64,000 nt of DNA from DATCJA01 sp963734635 (GCA_963734635.1 CAVTIA010000001.1:62001-126000); one strand, 5' to 3'; numbered from the stretch's first letter, positions 52,394 through 61,711 are shown. The notes: generated from the sequence alone by a model not told the origin. Program-made: numbers and translations.

Positions 52394-52558
52394 GTGACCA
52401 GCAATCTGATGACGGAACTGATGAACGACTTCCGAGGTGATTCGCTCAGCAGCATCGCCTCAGCGGTCGGACAGAACCCCGCTACGACACAGAGTGCGAT
52501 TGCCGCTGCACTGCCCGCGTTGCTAGGGGGCCTCGCAAACAGAGGCGTCAACAACTGA
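52394..52558 (+). CDS. DUF937-OmpA protein, N-terminal part (before a frameshift)
   Basis: GTG 52394 follows AAAGGAG by eight bases. MTELMNDFRGDSLSSIASAV and TTQSAIAAALPALLGGLANR are the DUF937 N-terminal helices (YidB-like). Reading stops at 52558, but the domain continues in a shifted frame (TEQAGNLLDLITRNKLDSDT) to ~52655, then in the frame of the next entry. Confidence 0.72.
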   Translation: MTSNLMTELMNDFRGDSLSSIASAVGQNPATTQSAIAAALPALLGGLANRGVNN

Positions 52559-52666
52559 GCAGGCAGGCAATCTTCTCGATTTGATCACGCGCAACAAGCT
52601 CGATTCCGATACGTTCGCCAGTACCTTCCAGCGCGGTAAAAGCGCCAGGCGGTACTCAACAGCCTC

Positions 52667-53548
52667 ATGAACGTCGGGCGCCCACTGCTGGACTCGATTT
52701 TCGGCAACCGCTCGGGAGCGATCAGTGACTGGGTGGCGTCGCGCTCCGGCGTCAGCCGTTCGTCCTCGTCTTCGCTGCTCAGCATCGCCTTGCCAATCGT
52801 CCTGGGACTGATCGCCAGGCGGGTACGCAGCACGGGTTGGGGTGCGTCGAACCTGATGAGGCTCATGGCCGACCAGCGTGCGTTCCTGGAGGACGCGCCG
52901 GCCGGGCTCGCCGCCGTACTGAGCGCAGAGGAGACGCCCATCACGCATCACGTGCGGACCGACGACACTGAGGATGTGCGTAGACGCCGGCCTACCGCCG
53001 TGATGTACGAAGCCGCACCGCGAAATCGAAGTGGCTGGCTGTGGGCATTACCACTGCTGCTGTTGATTCCGCTCATCGGCTATTTCCTCGCGCGTAACAA
53101 CGAGCCGCGCCATGACGTAGCGGTGTCGAGGCCGGCTCCGCAAGCGGCCGTCCCTGCAGCGCCTGAAAGGCCGGTCGGTACAAGTTCGGAACCGGCGGCG
53201 TTACCCGCGGACGTCGGTCCGTACCAGCTCTGGTTTGCAACTGGTTCGCAGTCGCTTACCGCGGAATCGTCACAGCAACTGCGTGAGATCGCCGACGTCA
53301 TGCGGACGCATCCGCGGGCGAAGGCCGAAATCAAGGGATACACGGACGACGCCGGCAACGACGCGGCCAATCTGGCGCTGTCGCAGAACCGCGCGGCGGC
53401 TGTGATGAACCAGATCGCCGACCTCGGGATCGACAGGTCGCGAATGACCGCTGAAGGCTACGGCGAAGCCAATCCGGTGGCGACCAACGACACGGCACAC
53501 GGACGTCAGCAAAACCGCCGAGTCGAGGTAGAGCTGACCGACAGATAA
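52667..53548 (+). CDS. DUF937-OmpA protein, main part with peptidoglycan-binding OmpA domain
   Basis: The frame is open upstream of the first ATG (QAVLNSLMNVGRPLLDSIFG), showing that it continues DUF937 after a second indel at ~52650. A transmembrane helix (WLWALPLLLLIPLIGYFLA) follows. The C-terminal ~110 residues are an OmpA-like domain (YQLWFATGSQSLTAESSQQL, KGYTDDAGNDAANLALSQNR, AEGYGEANPVATN, with NRRVEVEL at the end) that binds peptidoglycan. Predicted inner-membrane protein with the OmpA domain in the periplasm. The three pieces together would give ~385 residues. Confidence 0.85.
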   Translation: MNVGRPLLDSIFGNRSGAISDWVASRSGVSRSSSSSLLSIALPIVLGLIARRVRSTGWGASNLMRLMADQRAFLEDAPAGLAAVLSAEETPITHHVRTDDTEDVRRRRPTAVMYEAAPRNRSGWLWALPLLLLIPLIGYFLARNNEPRHDVAVSRPAPQAAVPAAPERPVGTSSEPAALPADVGPYQLWFATGSQSLTAESSQQLREIADVMRTHPRAKAEIKGYTDDAGNDAANLALSQNRAAAVMNQIADLGIDRSRMTAEGYGEANPVATNDTAHGRQQNRRVEVELTDR

Positions 53549-53563
53549 GCGAACTCGTTGGAG

Positions 53564-53590
53564 CTTCGGCGGCGCATGTCGCCGCCGAGG
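53564..53590 (+). terminator. Stem-loop after the OmpA-like gene
   Basis: CTTCGGCGGCG and CGCCGCCGAGG pair around a five-base loop, 15 bp past the stop. There is no T run, so it may be a weak or factor-assisted terminator. Confidence 0.45.
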
Positions 53591-53672
53591 CTGTTCTCGG
53601 ACATCCAACGACATCCACCCCGACCGCTGGTAGCACGTGATTTCGACGTGGGGTCGGCCGAAAAGATTGCGA

Positions 53673-54356
53673 CTACCTGACCCGATACGGCGCAACGAGG
53701 TTTGCCCTCGTCGGCAGATAAATCACCGTATCGCTCGACTGTCTTCGCGTGAATACCGGAAAGCCGTTGTATTGGCCGGTCTGCATGAAGACCGAGTCAT
53801 CGAACGGAACGGCCGGACCTGCGCTGACCCATCTTCGGCCTCCGTAGTTGATCCACACCCCGTCGTTCGATTCAGGTCGAAGCGCAGTCACGATACCGCC
53901 GGGGGACGATGAAGGTGCGGATACGGGCGCGGCGCTCGGGGCCGCGGCGCCGGGAGGCAGTTGACCGACGTTGATGAAGATGTTCGTAGCGGCGCCGAAC
54001 GCCCGCTCATCGCCCGCCATGGAAAAAGGCGCCAACGGCACGGGCATAGGCGCCGGCGGATACCAGAGCGCCCACAAAGGAATTCCGCCGCCAAGATCGC
54101 GGAGCAGCGCCGCTTCACTCGGCTTGAAAGGATCGAGCTTGCGAAGCTCGAGAATCGGCGTTTGTGCCACGAGCACGCTGCCGTACTGCCTCAGCCACCA
54201 CGCATCGGTCGGTTTGTACGGGTCGAGTCCGTACGGATACACCGATAGAGCCGACTGGGCCCGGGCTGCCGGCGCGCACAACAGCAGCAACAGCGGGATG
54301 ACGGCCACAAAACGCCGGGCGTAACCTGAACGGCAGACAAACCTTGAGATGGCCAC
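53673..54356 (-). CDS. Exported protein of unknown function
   Basis: About 227 residues from GTG 54356; the frame is open to ATG 54434, which lies inside a REP element and is less likely. Signal peptide FVAVIPLLLLLCAPAARAQ. The body is Pro/Ala/Tyr-rich with YPYGLDPYKPTDAWWLRQYG, then a related LDPFKPSEAALLRDLGG (possible duplicated motif), a Ser/Pro/Ala linker and an aromatic C-terminal half (GVWINYGGRRWVSAGPAVPF). No known family recognised. The start is uncertain because no ribosome site is visible. Confidence 0.6.
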   Translation of the reverse strand: MAISRFVCRSGYARRFVAVIPLLLLLCAPAARAQSALSVYPYGLDPYKPTDAWWLRQYGSVLVAQTPILELRKLDPFKPSEAALLRDLGGGIPLWALWYPPAPMPVPLAPFSMAGDERAFGAATNIFINVGQLPPGAAAPSAAPVSAPSSSPGGIVTALRPESNDGVWINYGGRRWVSAGPAVPFDDSVFMQTGQYNGFPVFTRRQSSDTVIYLPTRANLVAPYRVR

Positions 54357-54415
54357 GGTGCGACCGGCGAGGATCTGAGCAAGAACGTGGCCGCAGAACC
54401 GTTGAGCTTCGATGG

Positions 54416-54443
54416 GTCCGGCTAAGCCCGACACTACGTACGA
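54416..54443. repeat. REP-like palindromic element
   Basis: GTCCGGCTAAGCCCGACACT followed by ACGTACGA, between the exported unknown and ada; one base off the consensus stem. Confidence 0.8.
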
Positions 54444-54466
54444 GCTGTCTTGAACCCGCGCGACGA

Positions 54467-55585
54467 TCAGTTACCGCCGGGTCGAGGGCCGTGAGTCTCG
54501 AGCTCCAGCAGCCAGTGCTTGCGCCACAGGCCGCCGCCATAGCCGCCAAGCTTGCCGTCGCTGTTGACCACACGGTGGCAGGGAATCACGATCGCAATGC
54601 GATTCATTCCATTGGCACGACCAACCGCGCGTTGCGCGCCTGGCGCTTTGACGCGTCGAGCGAGGTCGGCATACGAACAGGTCTCACCGTACGGGATTCG
54701 CACCAGCTGACGCCATACACGTTCTTCGAACGAGGTGCCACGAAATACGAGTGGGACCGTGAACGTGCGCAGCGCTCCCGCAAAGTAACGTTCGAGCTCC
54801 GCGCGCACCCGCGTCAGGTGTGGATGATCCCCGGGCACGAGCGGCTGCTTCATCAAGTGCTCCAGCCGCGTGATCTGTTTCTCGATCATCCGCCGATCGG
54901 CGAACTCGAGCAGACACAGGCCCTCCTCGACAGCGCCCGCGATCATCGGACCGAGCGGTGTATCGATGCCCGTGGTCACGACGCACGATGCCGCCCCACT
55001 CTTGCCTGGAGAGGTACCGAATCTTCGCGCGAACGCCTCGCGGAATCCGCTGTGCGACTCCCATCCCGTGCCAAGCGCCACTTCGTCCAGAGCGGCGCCG
55101 CCGCGAAGCTGCCTCAACGCACCCGCGAGCCGGCGGCCGCGACAGTACGCCTGGAACGTCATGCCGTAATGTTCAAGGAAATAACGTCGCGCGCGGGCCG
55201 GGTCGATCCCGAGCGCACGCACTTCACCGTCGCGAAGGCGTCTCTCCGGGTGTGTCTCCACCTCGTCGAGCAGCTGCTTCACCCATTCCGGTGACGATCC
55301 CGACGGCCGGGCCGGATGACACCGCTGGCACGGACGGTAGCCCGCGAACAGCGCCTCGCGAATGCTGCCGAAGAACTCGACGTTCGACGGAAGCGGCTTT
55401 CGAGCCCGGCACGATGGACGACAGAAGATCCCCGTCGTCCTGACGGCTGTGAAGAACACGCCGTCGTAACTCGCGTCGCTGCTGAGGAATGCGCGTTCCA
55501 TTTCGCGCCGCGGTGGAAGGGACGGGCTGAAGAGCGCGGGTTGCTCAGGCGCGATGCGATCAGGAGCGGATGTCGGTGTTCCCAT
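54467..55585 (-). CDS. ada: Ada: bifunctional methyl-DNA/phosphotriester repair protein and transcription activator
   Basis: 372 residues. The N-terminal zinc domain has the four Cys (FCRPSCRAR, PCQRCHP), of which the first accepts methyl from phosphotriesters. It is followed by an AraC-type helix-turn-helix region (RYFLEHYGMTFQAYCRGRRL, ALGTGWESHSGFREAFARRF) and the C-terminal methyltransferase with active-site Cys in PCHRVV and GGYGGG. This is the full Ada layout; methylated Ada activates adaptive-response genes, usually including itself. No alkA or alkB nearby. Confidence 0.93.
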   Translation of the reverse strand: MGTPTSAPDRIAPEQPALFSPSLPPRREMERAFLSSDASYDGVFFTAVRTTGIFCRPSCRARKPLPSNVEFFGSIREALFAGYRPCQRCHPARPSGSSPEWVKQLLDEVETHPERRLRDGEVRALGIDPARARRYFLEHYGMTFQAYCRGRRLAGALRQLRGGAALDEVALGTGWESHSGFREAFARRFGTSPGKSGAASCVVTTGIDTPLGPMIAGAVEEGLCLLEFADRRMIEKQITRLEHLMKQPLVPGDHPHLTRVRAELERYFAGALRTFTVPLVFRGTSFEERVWRQLVRIPYGETCSYADLARRVKAPGAQRAVGRANGMNRIAIVIPCHRVVNSDGKLGGYGGGLWRKHWLLELETHGPRPGGN

Positions 55586-55641
55586 AGGTTCAACTTAACG
55601 CTCTGACCGACCGGACTGCCACCGAAAAAATGACATGAAAT

Positions 55642-57366
55642 TCATTTGGCGGAACGCGGCGATCTGCGGATCCACACACGAAGCCGTGTTGACGCTGCGC
55701 CAGATGGCAGTGCCATTCCAGCGGCGCGGGTGGCGGTTGCTGGTCGCGCAGTCGGCAGGCCTGCCAGCCGGACCGCTTTTTCGACCTGCGGCTGCATGAC
55801 TAGCTGGAACGCCAGCTCGTCGCCAACATCCTGCAGCGCACGCGGGAGCTGTCGATCGCTTACATGGAGTATGGCGGCGAGGCCGCGCTCGACTTGCGCA
55901 CGCGGTACGTCGGGCATCAGGTGCACGAACGTCTCGAGGCCGGTGGCATCCATCGCGATCGCGGCTCTCTGCGGATCCCGAAGCTTTCTGGCCGGCGGAG
56001 CATCGGGAAGCGGCGCAGCGAGCAGCGCTCGTGCGTCGACAATCCCGGGACCGAAGTTCGCTGTGTCCCAGCCCGGCGGCGTGCGACACGTGGACTGCAG
56101 CAGCGACTTGAAGACGCGGGCGATCGGTGCCGTACCGTACCGGCTCACCAGGTTCTTGAAGCCATGGAACGACACCCAGAGGGCCGCAACCCCTGCCGTC
56201 GTGGCAACGGCGAATGACGTGCCGTTGCCACGGTTCACCGAAAAATCGAAGCCGCCATCCGAGCCTCGCTCGACCCGTGCACGCCAGACCGACGCGCCGG
56301 GTGCGCTGATATCCACAGCATCGCCGCGCGACGATCCCGCCCATTCCTCGTCGTCGAAAGTACTGGCGGCCACGGCAATCGTTTCGTCGAAGGCGGCCGG
56401 GAACACGACGACGCCGACTTGATTGCCGGCGGCGGCGAGCACGATGGCACCTGCGTCTATCGCTCGGCGGATCGCCGCTTTCAATGCGGGGCTCGGGAGC
56501 GGCCCACCGAGACTAATCGAAATGACATGCGCTCTTTTCGACACCGCGTGATCGATGGCCCGGCGGAGGCCACGCGTCGAGAACAGCACGACCGATTCAG
56601 TTGTGCGGATCGGGATGAGCGATGCGAATGGGGCCGCACCTGATACGAACGCCGGCGGCGGCAATCCTGGAGCAGGACCTCGATTGCTGACAATCACGCT
56701 CCCGGTGCCAGTGCCGTGGCCGGGATTGTCCAGGAACTCGTCGTCCAGATCGTCTATCGGATTGGGATCGTCATCGTCAAAGTCAAACCCTTCGGCAACG
56801 AGCAGCCGTTCGGGATCTGCAAGATCGGGGTGCGGTGTGAAGCCGGTGTCTGGGTGCCCGATCGTGACGCCCGCGCCGGGCTGCCCACTGGCGAAGAGCG
56901 CCCAGGCGTCGATGACATTCGCCTTTTGAAGACTCCACTCGAAGTTACCGGCAGTGCCCGGATGATCGCCTCCGCCCGCTGCGCGGGGCGTGGGCGGTTG
57001 CTGCACGTCTCCAATGTCGTACTTGAACAGCGGCTCGGCGTGGATGACCTGGGGCTGCGCGCGCAGCCGATATACCGCATCCCATGCGGCGCCGGGCGTG
57101 ATTCTCTTCGCGCGCTCAGGCGGTACGAGCTCGAACTGGCCCTCGTCGCTGGAAACTGTGTCCACGCGCCAGCGCGCGAGCCCGGCCTTCTGTGCGGCAC
57201 GCGTTGCGGACCGTTTGGGCGATTCTCGCGGTCCCGGGTCCACTGTGAGCGCAATGGCCTCGAACTGCGGATTTCGATTCTGAGGCGTGGCTCTGCGCCG
57301 GCTGGGCCGCTGGCGGGCCGGGCGATTAGCTTTCCTGGCGCGACGCGCGGTTTTTGACTTCGACAT
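55642..57366 (-). CDS. S8 subtilisin-like serine peptidase
   Basis: 574 residues from ATG 57366 (ATG 57390 possible). A basic N-terminus (TARRARKANRPARQRPSRRR) replaces a signal peptide, followed by a propeptide-like region. The catalytic triad is complete: Asp in GHPDTGFTPHPDL, His in NPGHGTGTGSV, Ser in NGTSFAVATTAGVAALW, with oxyanion Asn in AAAGNQVG. An Asp-rich insert (DFDDDDPNPIDDLDDEF) may bind calcium. The C-terminal ~150 residues are helical and unidentified. Without a signal peptide, it is probably cytoplasmic or uses another export route. Confidence 0.88.
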   Translation of the reverse strand: MSKSKTARRARKANRPARQRPSRRRATPQNRNPQFEAIALTVDPGPRESPKRSATRAAQKAGLARWRVDTVSSDEGQFELVPPERAKRITPGAAWDAVYRLRAQPQVIHAEPLFKYDIGDVQQPPTPRAAGGGDHPGTAGNFEWSLQKANVIDAWALFASGQPGAGVTIGHPDTGFTPHPDLADPERLLVAEGFDFDDDDPNPIDDLDDEFLDNPGHGTGTGSVIVSNRGPAPGLPPPAFVSGAAPFASLIPIRTTESVVLFSTRGLRRAIDHAVSKRAHVISISLGGPLPSPALKAAIRRAIDAGAIVLAAAGNQVGVVVFPAAFDETIAVAASTFDDEEWAGSSRGDAVDISAPGASVWRARVERGSDGGFDFSVNRGNGTSFAVATTAGVAALWVSFHGFKNLVSRYGTAPIARVFKSLLQSTCRTPPGWDTANFGPGIVDARALLAAPLPDAPPARKLRDPQRAAIAMDATGLETFVHLMPDVPRAQVERGLAAILHVSDRQLPRALQDVGDELAFQLVMQPQVEKAVRLAGLPTARPATATRAAGMALPSGAASTRLRVWIRRSPRSAK

Positions 57367-57395
57367 GAGACGGCCCGCGGACGGATTCAAGCACG

Positions 57396-57424
57396 GTCCG
57401 GCTGAAGCCGGACACTACGTACGC
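57396..57424. repeat. REP-like palindromic element
   Basis: GTCCGGCTGAAGCCGGACAC followed by TACGTACGC: the consensus copy, between the peptidase and HD-GYP genes. Confidence 0.85.
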
Positions 57425-57483
57425 GCGCTTTCCACGCGTGCCCGCGATAGTAAACCAGGTGCCGGCGCGGAGGCGATGAGAGG

Positions 57484-58452
57484 CTAGGCGGCCGACAGAG
57501 GAACCGACCACAGCTCCAGGTCGCCCCTGCGGAAGATTGCCACGAACGCGTCCACAACCACTGGATCGAACTCCGTTCCAGAGCCCTTGACGATGACGTC
57601 GCGGGCGTCGTAGGTGGACATCGCTTTGCGGTACGGACGGTCGCTCGTCAGCGCATCGTAGACGTCGGCCACCGCGATGATGCGCGACTCCAACGGAATC
57701 GCATCTCCCTGTGTCTCGTGGTATCCGGTACCGTCGAACTTATCGTGATGCGCGAGGATGATCGGAATGATGCGGCGCAGTGAGCCACCGACGGGGTGCA
57801 GCATCTCGACGCCCTTGGCCACGTGCTGCTGCACGGCTTCGTATTCCGCCGCCGTCAATCGTGCGGCCTTGTACAGAAGATCACGGCTGATGTCGAGCTT
57901 GCCGATGTCGTGGAGCAGCGCGGCCGCGCGCACATCCTCGATGCGGTCCTGATTGAGTCCCATCTGCGAGGCAATCTGGGCGGCATACACCGACACTCGG
58001 TACGAGTGGTTCTCCGTGTAGGTGTCCTTCGACACGAAGTGCCGCAGGATCATGAGGACTCCGTAATACGTGTTGCGCAGCTCCTCAACCTGCTGGGTCC
58101 TGTGCTCGTACAACGTGCCCATCAGGTAGCCAGTCACGATCAGCGTGCCGCCCCAGACGACAAGTTCGAGCCACTGGGAAAACGGAATCTGTGCGGCGGC
58201 ATCCTGAGGCGAGGTCGATTGCGAAAAGACAAGCAGTCCTGTAACCAGGAGCACGCTTGCGAACGCCGTCAGCGTCGCGTGCCGCCGCCCGTAGAAATAG
58301 GCGGATCCCAGCGTGGGCAGCACGAAAAAGCTCAAGACCATCCGCTGCGTTCCAACGAGATGGTTCAGGATGAACGCAATGATGAACAAGGTGAGCACCA
58401 CCCAGAGTTCCTTGTTCACCGATTCAAAGCGCCGTAGCATCGACGGTTTCAT
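57484..58452 (-). CDS. Membrane HD-GYP domain phosphodiesterase
   Basis: 322 residues from ATG 58452, with AGGAAA about eight bases upstream. Four hydrophobic segments at the N-terminus (LWVVLTLFIIAFILNHLVG onward) anchor it, followed by a coiled linker (LYEHRTQQVEELRNTYYG). The HD-GYP domain is complete: HDIGK and HHDKFDGTGYH, with further metal ligands around LHDIGKLDISRDLLYK. HD-GYP proteins hydrolyse cyclic di-GMP. A diffusible-signal or membrane-stress input through the four-helix region is a guess. Confidence 0.9.
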   Translation of the reverse strand: MKPSMLRRFESVNKELWVVLTLFIIAFILNHLVGTQRMVLSFFVLPTLGSAYFYGRRHATLTAFASVLLVTGLLVFSQSTSPQDAAAQIPFSQWLELVVWGGTLIVTGYLMGTLYEHRTQQVEELRNTYYGVLMILRHFVSKDTYTENHSYRVSVYAAQIASQMGLNQDRIEDVRAAALLHDIGKLDISRDLLYKAARLTAAEYEAVQQHVAKGVEMLHPVGGSLRRIIPIILAHHDKFDGTGYHETQGDAIPLESRIIAVADVYDALTSDRPYRKAMSTYDARDVIVKGSGTEFDPVVVDAFVAIFRRGDLELWSVPLSAA

Positions 58453-58663
58453 ATGTTGTATTTCCTGAAGCAGCCCGCGGGTTATCTCAAGATTTCGGCC
58501 AGAGATGGTCGATGACCCTATCCGGCGCAGGCTCAAACGCTTCCGGGATTTTTGATGAACGTGCCGGATCAGCAGACAGAATCAATGGTGTTCAGATCGG
58601 GAACACGCAGCACCAATGTTGTCAGTCGCGATTCCGTTGCGTGTTGCACGTCCCGGGCACGGT

Positions 58664-59215
58664 ATGCACACTAGCGTCATGCAACCTGCACATGCGTCCG
58701 AGCCACTGCCGACTACCGATGCGGCCCGCGCAGTCGTCCGTCATCTCGTCGCAACGCTCGCTTACCGCGCCGCCAAAGTGCTGCGGGACGTCCCGGCCGA
58801 ATTCGCCTCGGCCACCGTCGGCCCTGCGACCCGGCGACCCGTTCAGATCGTGGCGCACATGGGCGACCTCATGGCGTGGGCGATCACGCTCGCGCGAGGT
58901 GAATCTGTCTGGAAGGCCGGCGGAGGCGACGACTGGAACGTGGAGGTCGATCGCTTTTTCGACGGGCTTTCTGCGCTCGACCGCGAGCTCGCTGGTGATG
59001 CGTCGTTCACCGGGTCGATCGAAAAACTGATCCAGGGACCGCTTGCCGATGCACTCACCCACGTCGGACAGCTCGCCATGCTCCGCGGCATGACTGGCGC
59101 CGCAATCCGTCCCGAAAGCTATGCAAGAGCCGAGATCGTGGCGGGACGAGTGGGACGTGAACAGGCGCCGCCTGGACGTGAGTTCGAAGGCGATGCAAGC
59201 GCCCGACGTTCGTGA
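58664..59215 (+). CDS. DinB/YfiT-like four-helix protein
   Basis: 183 residues from ATG 58664 (ATG 58679 also possible). The helical pattern and motif PVQIVAHMGDLMAWAITLAR plus ALTHVGQLAMLRGMTG place the metal-binding His residues expected of DinB/maleylpyruvate-isomerase-like proteins. Such proteins are often thiol-dependent transferases of unknown substrate. Its gene precedes gltX by 42 bp. Confidence 0.75.
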   Translation: MHTSVMQPAHASEPLPTTDAARAVVRHLVATLAYRAAKVLRDVPAEFASATVGPATRRPVQIVAHMGDLMAWAITLARGESVWKAGGGDDWNVEVDRFFDGLSALDRELAGDASFTGSIEKLIQGPLADALTHVGQLAMLRGMTGAAIRPESYARAEIVAGRVGREQAPPGREFEGDASARRS

Positions 59216-59257
59216 TCGGCTCCAGGGCGAACCGTTGCCGCGTGGAATAATGGCGAC

Positions 59258-60724
59258 GTGGCGCCTCGCGTAAGGTTTGCTCCGTCACCGACCGGCTATC
59301 TGCACGTCGGCGGCGCGCGCACGGCGCTCTTCAACTGGCTGTACGCGCGGCGGCACGGCGGGACGTTCGTCCTCCGGATCGAAGACACAGACGTTCAGCG
59401 ATCGTCGGCCGACATGGTGACAGGCATCCTCGACGGGATGCGTTGGCTCGGACTCGATTGGGACGAAGGGCCGGACGTCGGAGGGCCCCGCGGCCCGTAC
59501 TTTCAATCGGAGCGCCTCGACCGATATCGAGAAGCCGCAGCGCGGCTGGTGCGCGAGGGACACGCGTACTACTGCTACTGCTCAGCCGAGCGCTTGCGGT
59601 TGGAACGCGAGAAAGCGGAACACGAGGGCGCCGCGTGGCAGTACGACCGGACCTGTCTTGCGCTCGCGCCGGACCGTGTTGCCGCGCTCGAGGCGGCAGG
59701 CGCGCCACGCGCGATTCGCTTCAAGGTACCGGCAACGCACACGGCATTTGTCGACGCGGTCCATGGCCCAATCGAATTTGATTCGGCCAGCATTGAAGAC
59801 TTCGTGCTGCTCCGCTCGGACGGCTACCCCACCTACCATCTCTCGGTTGTCGTAGACGATGTGGAGATGCAGATTTCGCACGTGATTCGAGGTGACGACC
59901 ACATCTCGAACACCCCGAAACACGTGCTTCTGTTTCAGGCGCTCGGCGCGCAAACGCCGGTGTTTGCACATGTGCCGCTCATCCTCGGCGCGGACAAGAA
60001 GCGATTGAGCAAGCGGCACGGCGCCACGTCGGTTGCCGAATACCGGCGCCAGGGGTATCTGTCCGAAGCGATGGTGAACTTCCTGGCGCTGCTCGGCTGG
60101 TCGCCCGGGGACGATCGCGAGCTGATGTCCATGGATGAGCTCGTCGGCGCGTTTTCGCTCGAGGGTATCAGCGGCGGCAACGCGGTCTTCAACACGGAAA
60201 AGCTCGACTGGATGAACGGCCAGTACATCGCGCGCCTCGCGACGGAGCGCCTGGCGGCCGCTGTCGCGCCGTTCTTTCAGGAGGCGGGGCTCAAGGGGCG
60301 GATATCCGACCCATGGTTCCACCGGCTGCTCGATTTGCTTCGTCCGCGTGCGAAGCGGCTCACTGACTTCGTCGATCTCGCACGACCGTTCCTCTCGGAT
60401 ACGGTTGAGTATGAAGCTGAGGCGATCGAGAAGCATTTGGGTAGTGCGGGGCTGGGTTCACACGTTGAGGTGCTCGCCGCCACACTGCGGGCGACGGATC
60501 CCTTCGATGAGCCACATGTGGAAGCTGCGGTGCGAGGAACGGCAGCTGAACGGGGCATCAAGGCCGGAATGCTCATCCATGCCACGCGCGTGGCAGTTAC
60601 TGGCCGTACCGCCAGTCCCGGACTGTTCGAGGTGCTCGCGCTGCTCGGCCGGGAGAGGACCGTGGCACGTCTCGAACGGCTCGTCAACTTCCTTGCCACA
60701 GCTCCGAGGGCCAATTTTTCCTGA
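59258..60724 (+). CDS. gltX: Glutamyl-tRNA synthetase (GluRS)
   Basis: 488 residues, GTG start at 59258. The class I HIGH-type motif is FAPSPTGYLHVGGARTALFN and the KMSKS-type motif is KKRLSKRHGATSV. LRIEDTDVQRSS and DVEMQISHVIRGDDHISNTP are further GluRS hallmarks. It charges tRNA-Glu; if the enzyme is non-discriminating it may also mischarge tRNA-Gln for GatCAB. No gatCAB genes and no separate glnS are in the window. Confidence 0.95.
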   Translation: MAPRVRFAPSPTGYLHVGGARTALFNWLYARRHGGTFVLRIEDTDVQRSSADMVTGILDGMRWLGLDWDEGPDVGGPRGPYFQSERLDRYREAAARLVREGHAYYCYCSAERLRLEREKAEHEGAAWQYDRTCLALAPDRVAALEAAGAPRAIRFKVPATHTAFVDAVHGPIEFDSASIEDFVLLRSDGYPTYHLSVVVDDVEMQISHVIRGDDHISNTPKHVLLFQALGAQTPVFAHVPLILGADKKRLSKRHGATSVAEYRRQGYLSEAMVNFLALLGWSPGDDRELMSMDELVGAFSLEGISGGNAVFNTEKLDWMNGQYIARLATERLAAAVAPFFQEAGLKGRISDPWFHRLLDLLRPRAKRLTDFVDLARPFLSDTVEYEAEAIEKHLGSAGLGSHVEVLAATLRATDPFDEPHVEAAVRGTAAERGIKAGMLIHATRVAVTGRTASPGLFEVLALLGRERTVARLERLVNFLATAPRANFS

Positions 60725-60987
60725 ACAAACGCCGCACATCTGAACCGCCGCGCTGATCGGCTCATTCATCGTGCCGTCCGCGCAAGCCACCTTTCTTCTC
60801 GCTCGTAAGTCCTTTGTTGTTGAGAGTTAGCCACGCTGTGCTGCGCAGCCGTGGCACCCCCGTTGCAGCCGCTGCTCGGGTAACGCCGGCCCTACGCGGT
60901 AGCAGCGAAGGGTACCAGCGGAGGGCTTCCGTGCTCGGCGGGCAATGCCGCGAGCTGCGGAACGGACATCGATAGTAGGAGGTAAGA

Positions 60988-61269
60988 GTGGCTAAAGAGG
61001 ATCGTGGATTCGCCTCGATGGACCGCGCGAAGCAGCGTGAGATTGCCAGCAAGGGCGGCAAGGCCGCTCACCAGAAGGGGACGGCGCACGAGTGGACGAG
61101 CGAGGAGGCGCGAGAGGCCGGCCGCAAGGGCGGCATGGCGAGCCATCGCCGTCGCAAGGAGAGCACCGGGCAGCCCGAAACCAGTGGTGCGACCGACATG
61201 GGCGGTTCCGAGGAGATGAACAATTCGGAACGCTCGGGCGGTGACGATCAGAGCGAGCGAATGCGCTGA
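60988..61269 (+). CDS. KGG-motif (YciG/GsiB-like) stress protein
   Basis: 93 residues; GTG 60988 has AGGAGG four bases upstream at 60978-60983. Two KGG motifs (ASKGGKAAHQKGTAHEW, AGRKGGMASHRRR) are the repeat of the stress-induced YciG/ConA/GsiB family. The C-terminal tail is acidic and Ser/Gly/Asn-rich and probably disordered. Expected to be hydrophilic and stress-induced. Nothing in 60725-60987 was recognised apart from the ribosome site. Confidence 0.85.
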   Translation: MAKEDRGFASMDRAKQREIASKGGKAAHQKGTAHEWTSEEAREAGRKGGMASHRRRKESTGQPETSGATDMGGSEEMNNSERSGGDDQSERMR

Positions 61270-61292
61270 GCGCAGTGGTATCGCATCGTTCA

Positions 61293-61333
61293 AGCGGCCT
61301 GGCAGCGACCGCGTTGCGCCGGGCCGCTTTTTG
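61293..61333 (+). terminator. Rho-independent terminator after the KGG gene
   Basis: AGCGGCC (61293-61299) pairs with GGCCGCT (61322-61328), followed by TTTTT. It ends the KGG transcript ahead of tRNA-Gln. Confidence 0.75.
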
Positions 61334-61384
61334 TTTGTACAATTCACAGTTCGCGTCGCGCACGTTTTCGCGGCAGTACACCAC

Positions 61385-61458
61385 TGGGAGGTCGTTCAAC
61401 GGTAGGACACGTGGCTCTGGACCACGTTATCGGGGTTCGAATCCCTGCCTCCCAGCCA
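61385..61458 (+). tRNA. tRNA-Gln(CTG)
   Basis: 74 nt. Acceptor TGGGAGG pairs with CCTCCCA, the anticodon arm is CGTGG-CTCTGGA-CCACG giving CTG (reads CAG), T-arm CGGGG-TTCGAAT-CCCTG, discriminator G and encoded CCA. Confidence 0.95.
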
Positions 61459-61459
61459 A
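61437..61459. repeat. Attachment-site copy at tRNA-Gln 3' end
   Basis: TCGAATCCCTGCCTCCCAGC plus CAA, identical over 23 bp to 63541-63563. The 61460-61711 stretch holds no gene; it has the direct repeat CAGCTAACGCAGTCAGCTAA (61610 on). Confidence 0.8.
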
Positions 61460-61711
61460 ATCTCTAACTCCTTAGTGCTTCACGAGTTCTGCCGAGGGTG
61501 ACACGTCCGAAGCAGGTGGAAACGGATTGTCACATTCCTCATCCGTGTGGGAATTCTTCTCTGATTCGCGTCGGCCAGCCGTGAGAATTAGCTGGTCTGC
61601 ATCTGTGTCAGCTAACGCAGTCAGCTAACGCGCGGCGAACCCTGGCGGCTCCAGACGCGGGCCTCCGTCTCAGCTATCCTTCTTCAGACCTGAGTTCACG
61701 CCGAGGGCATC

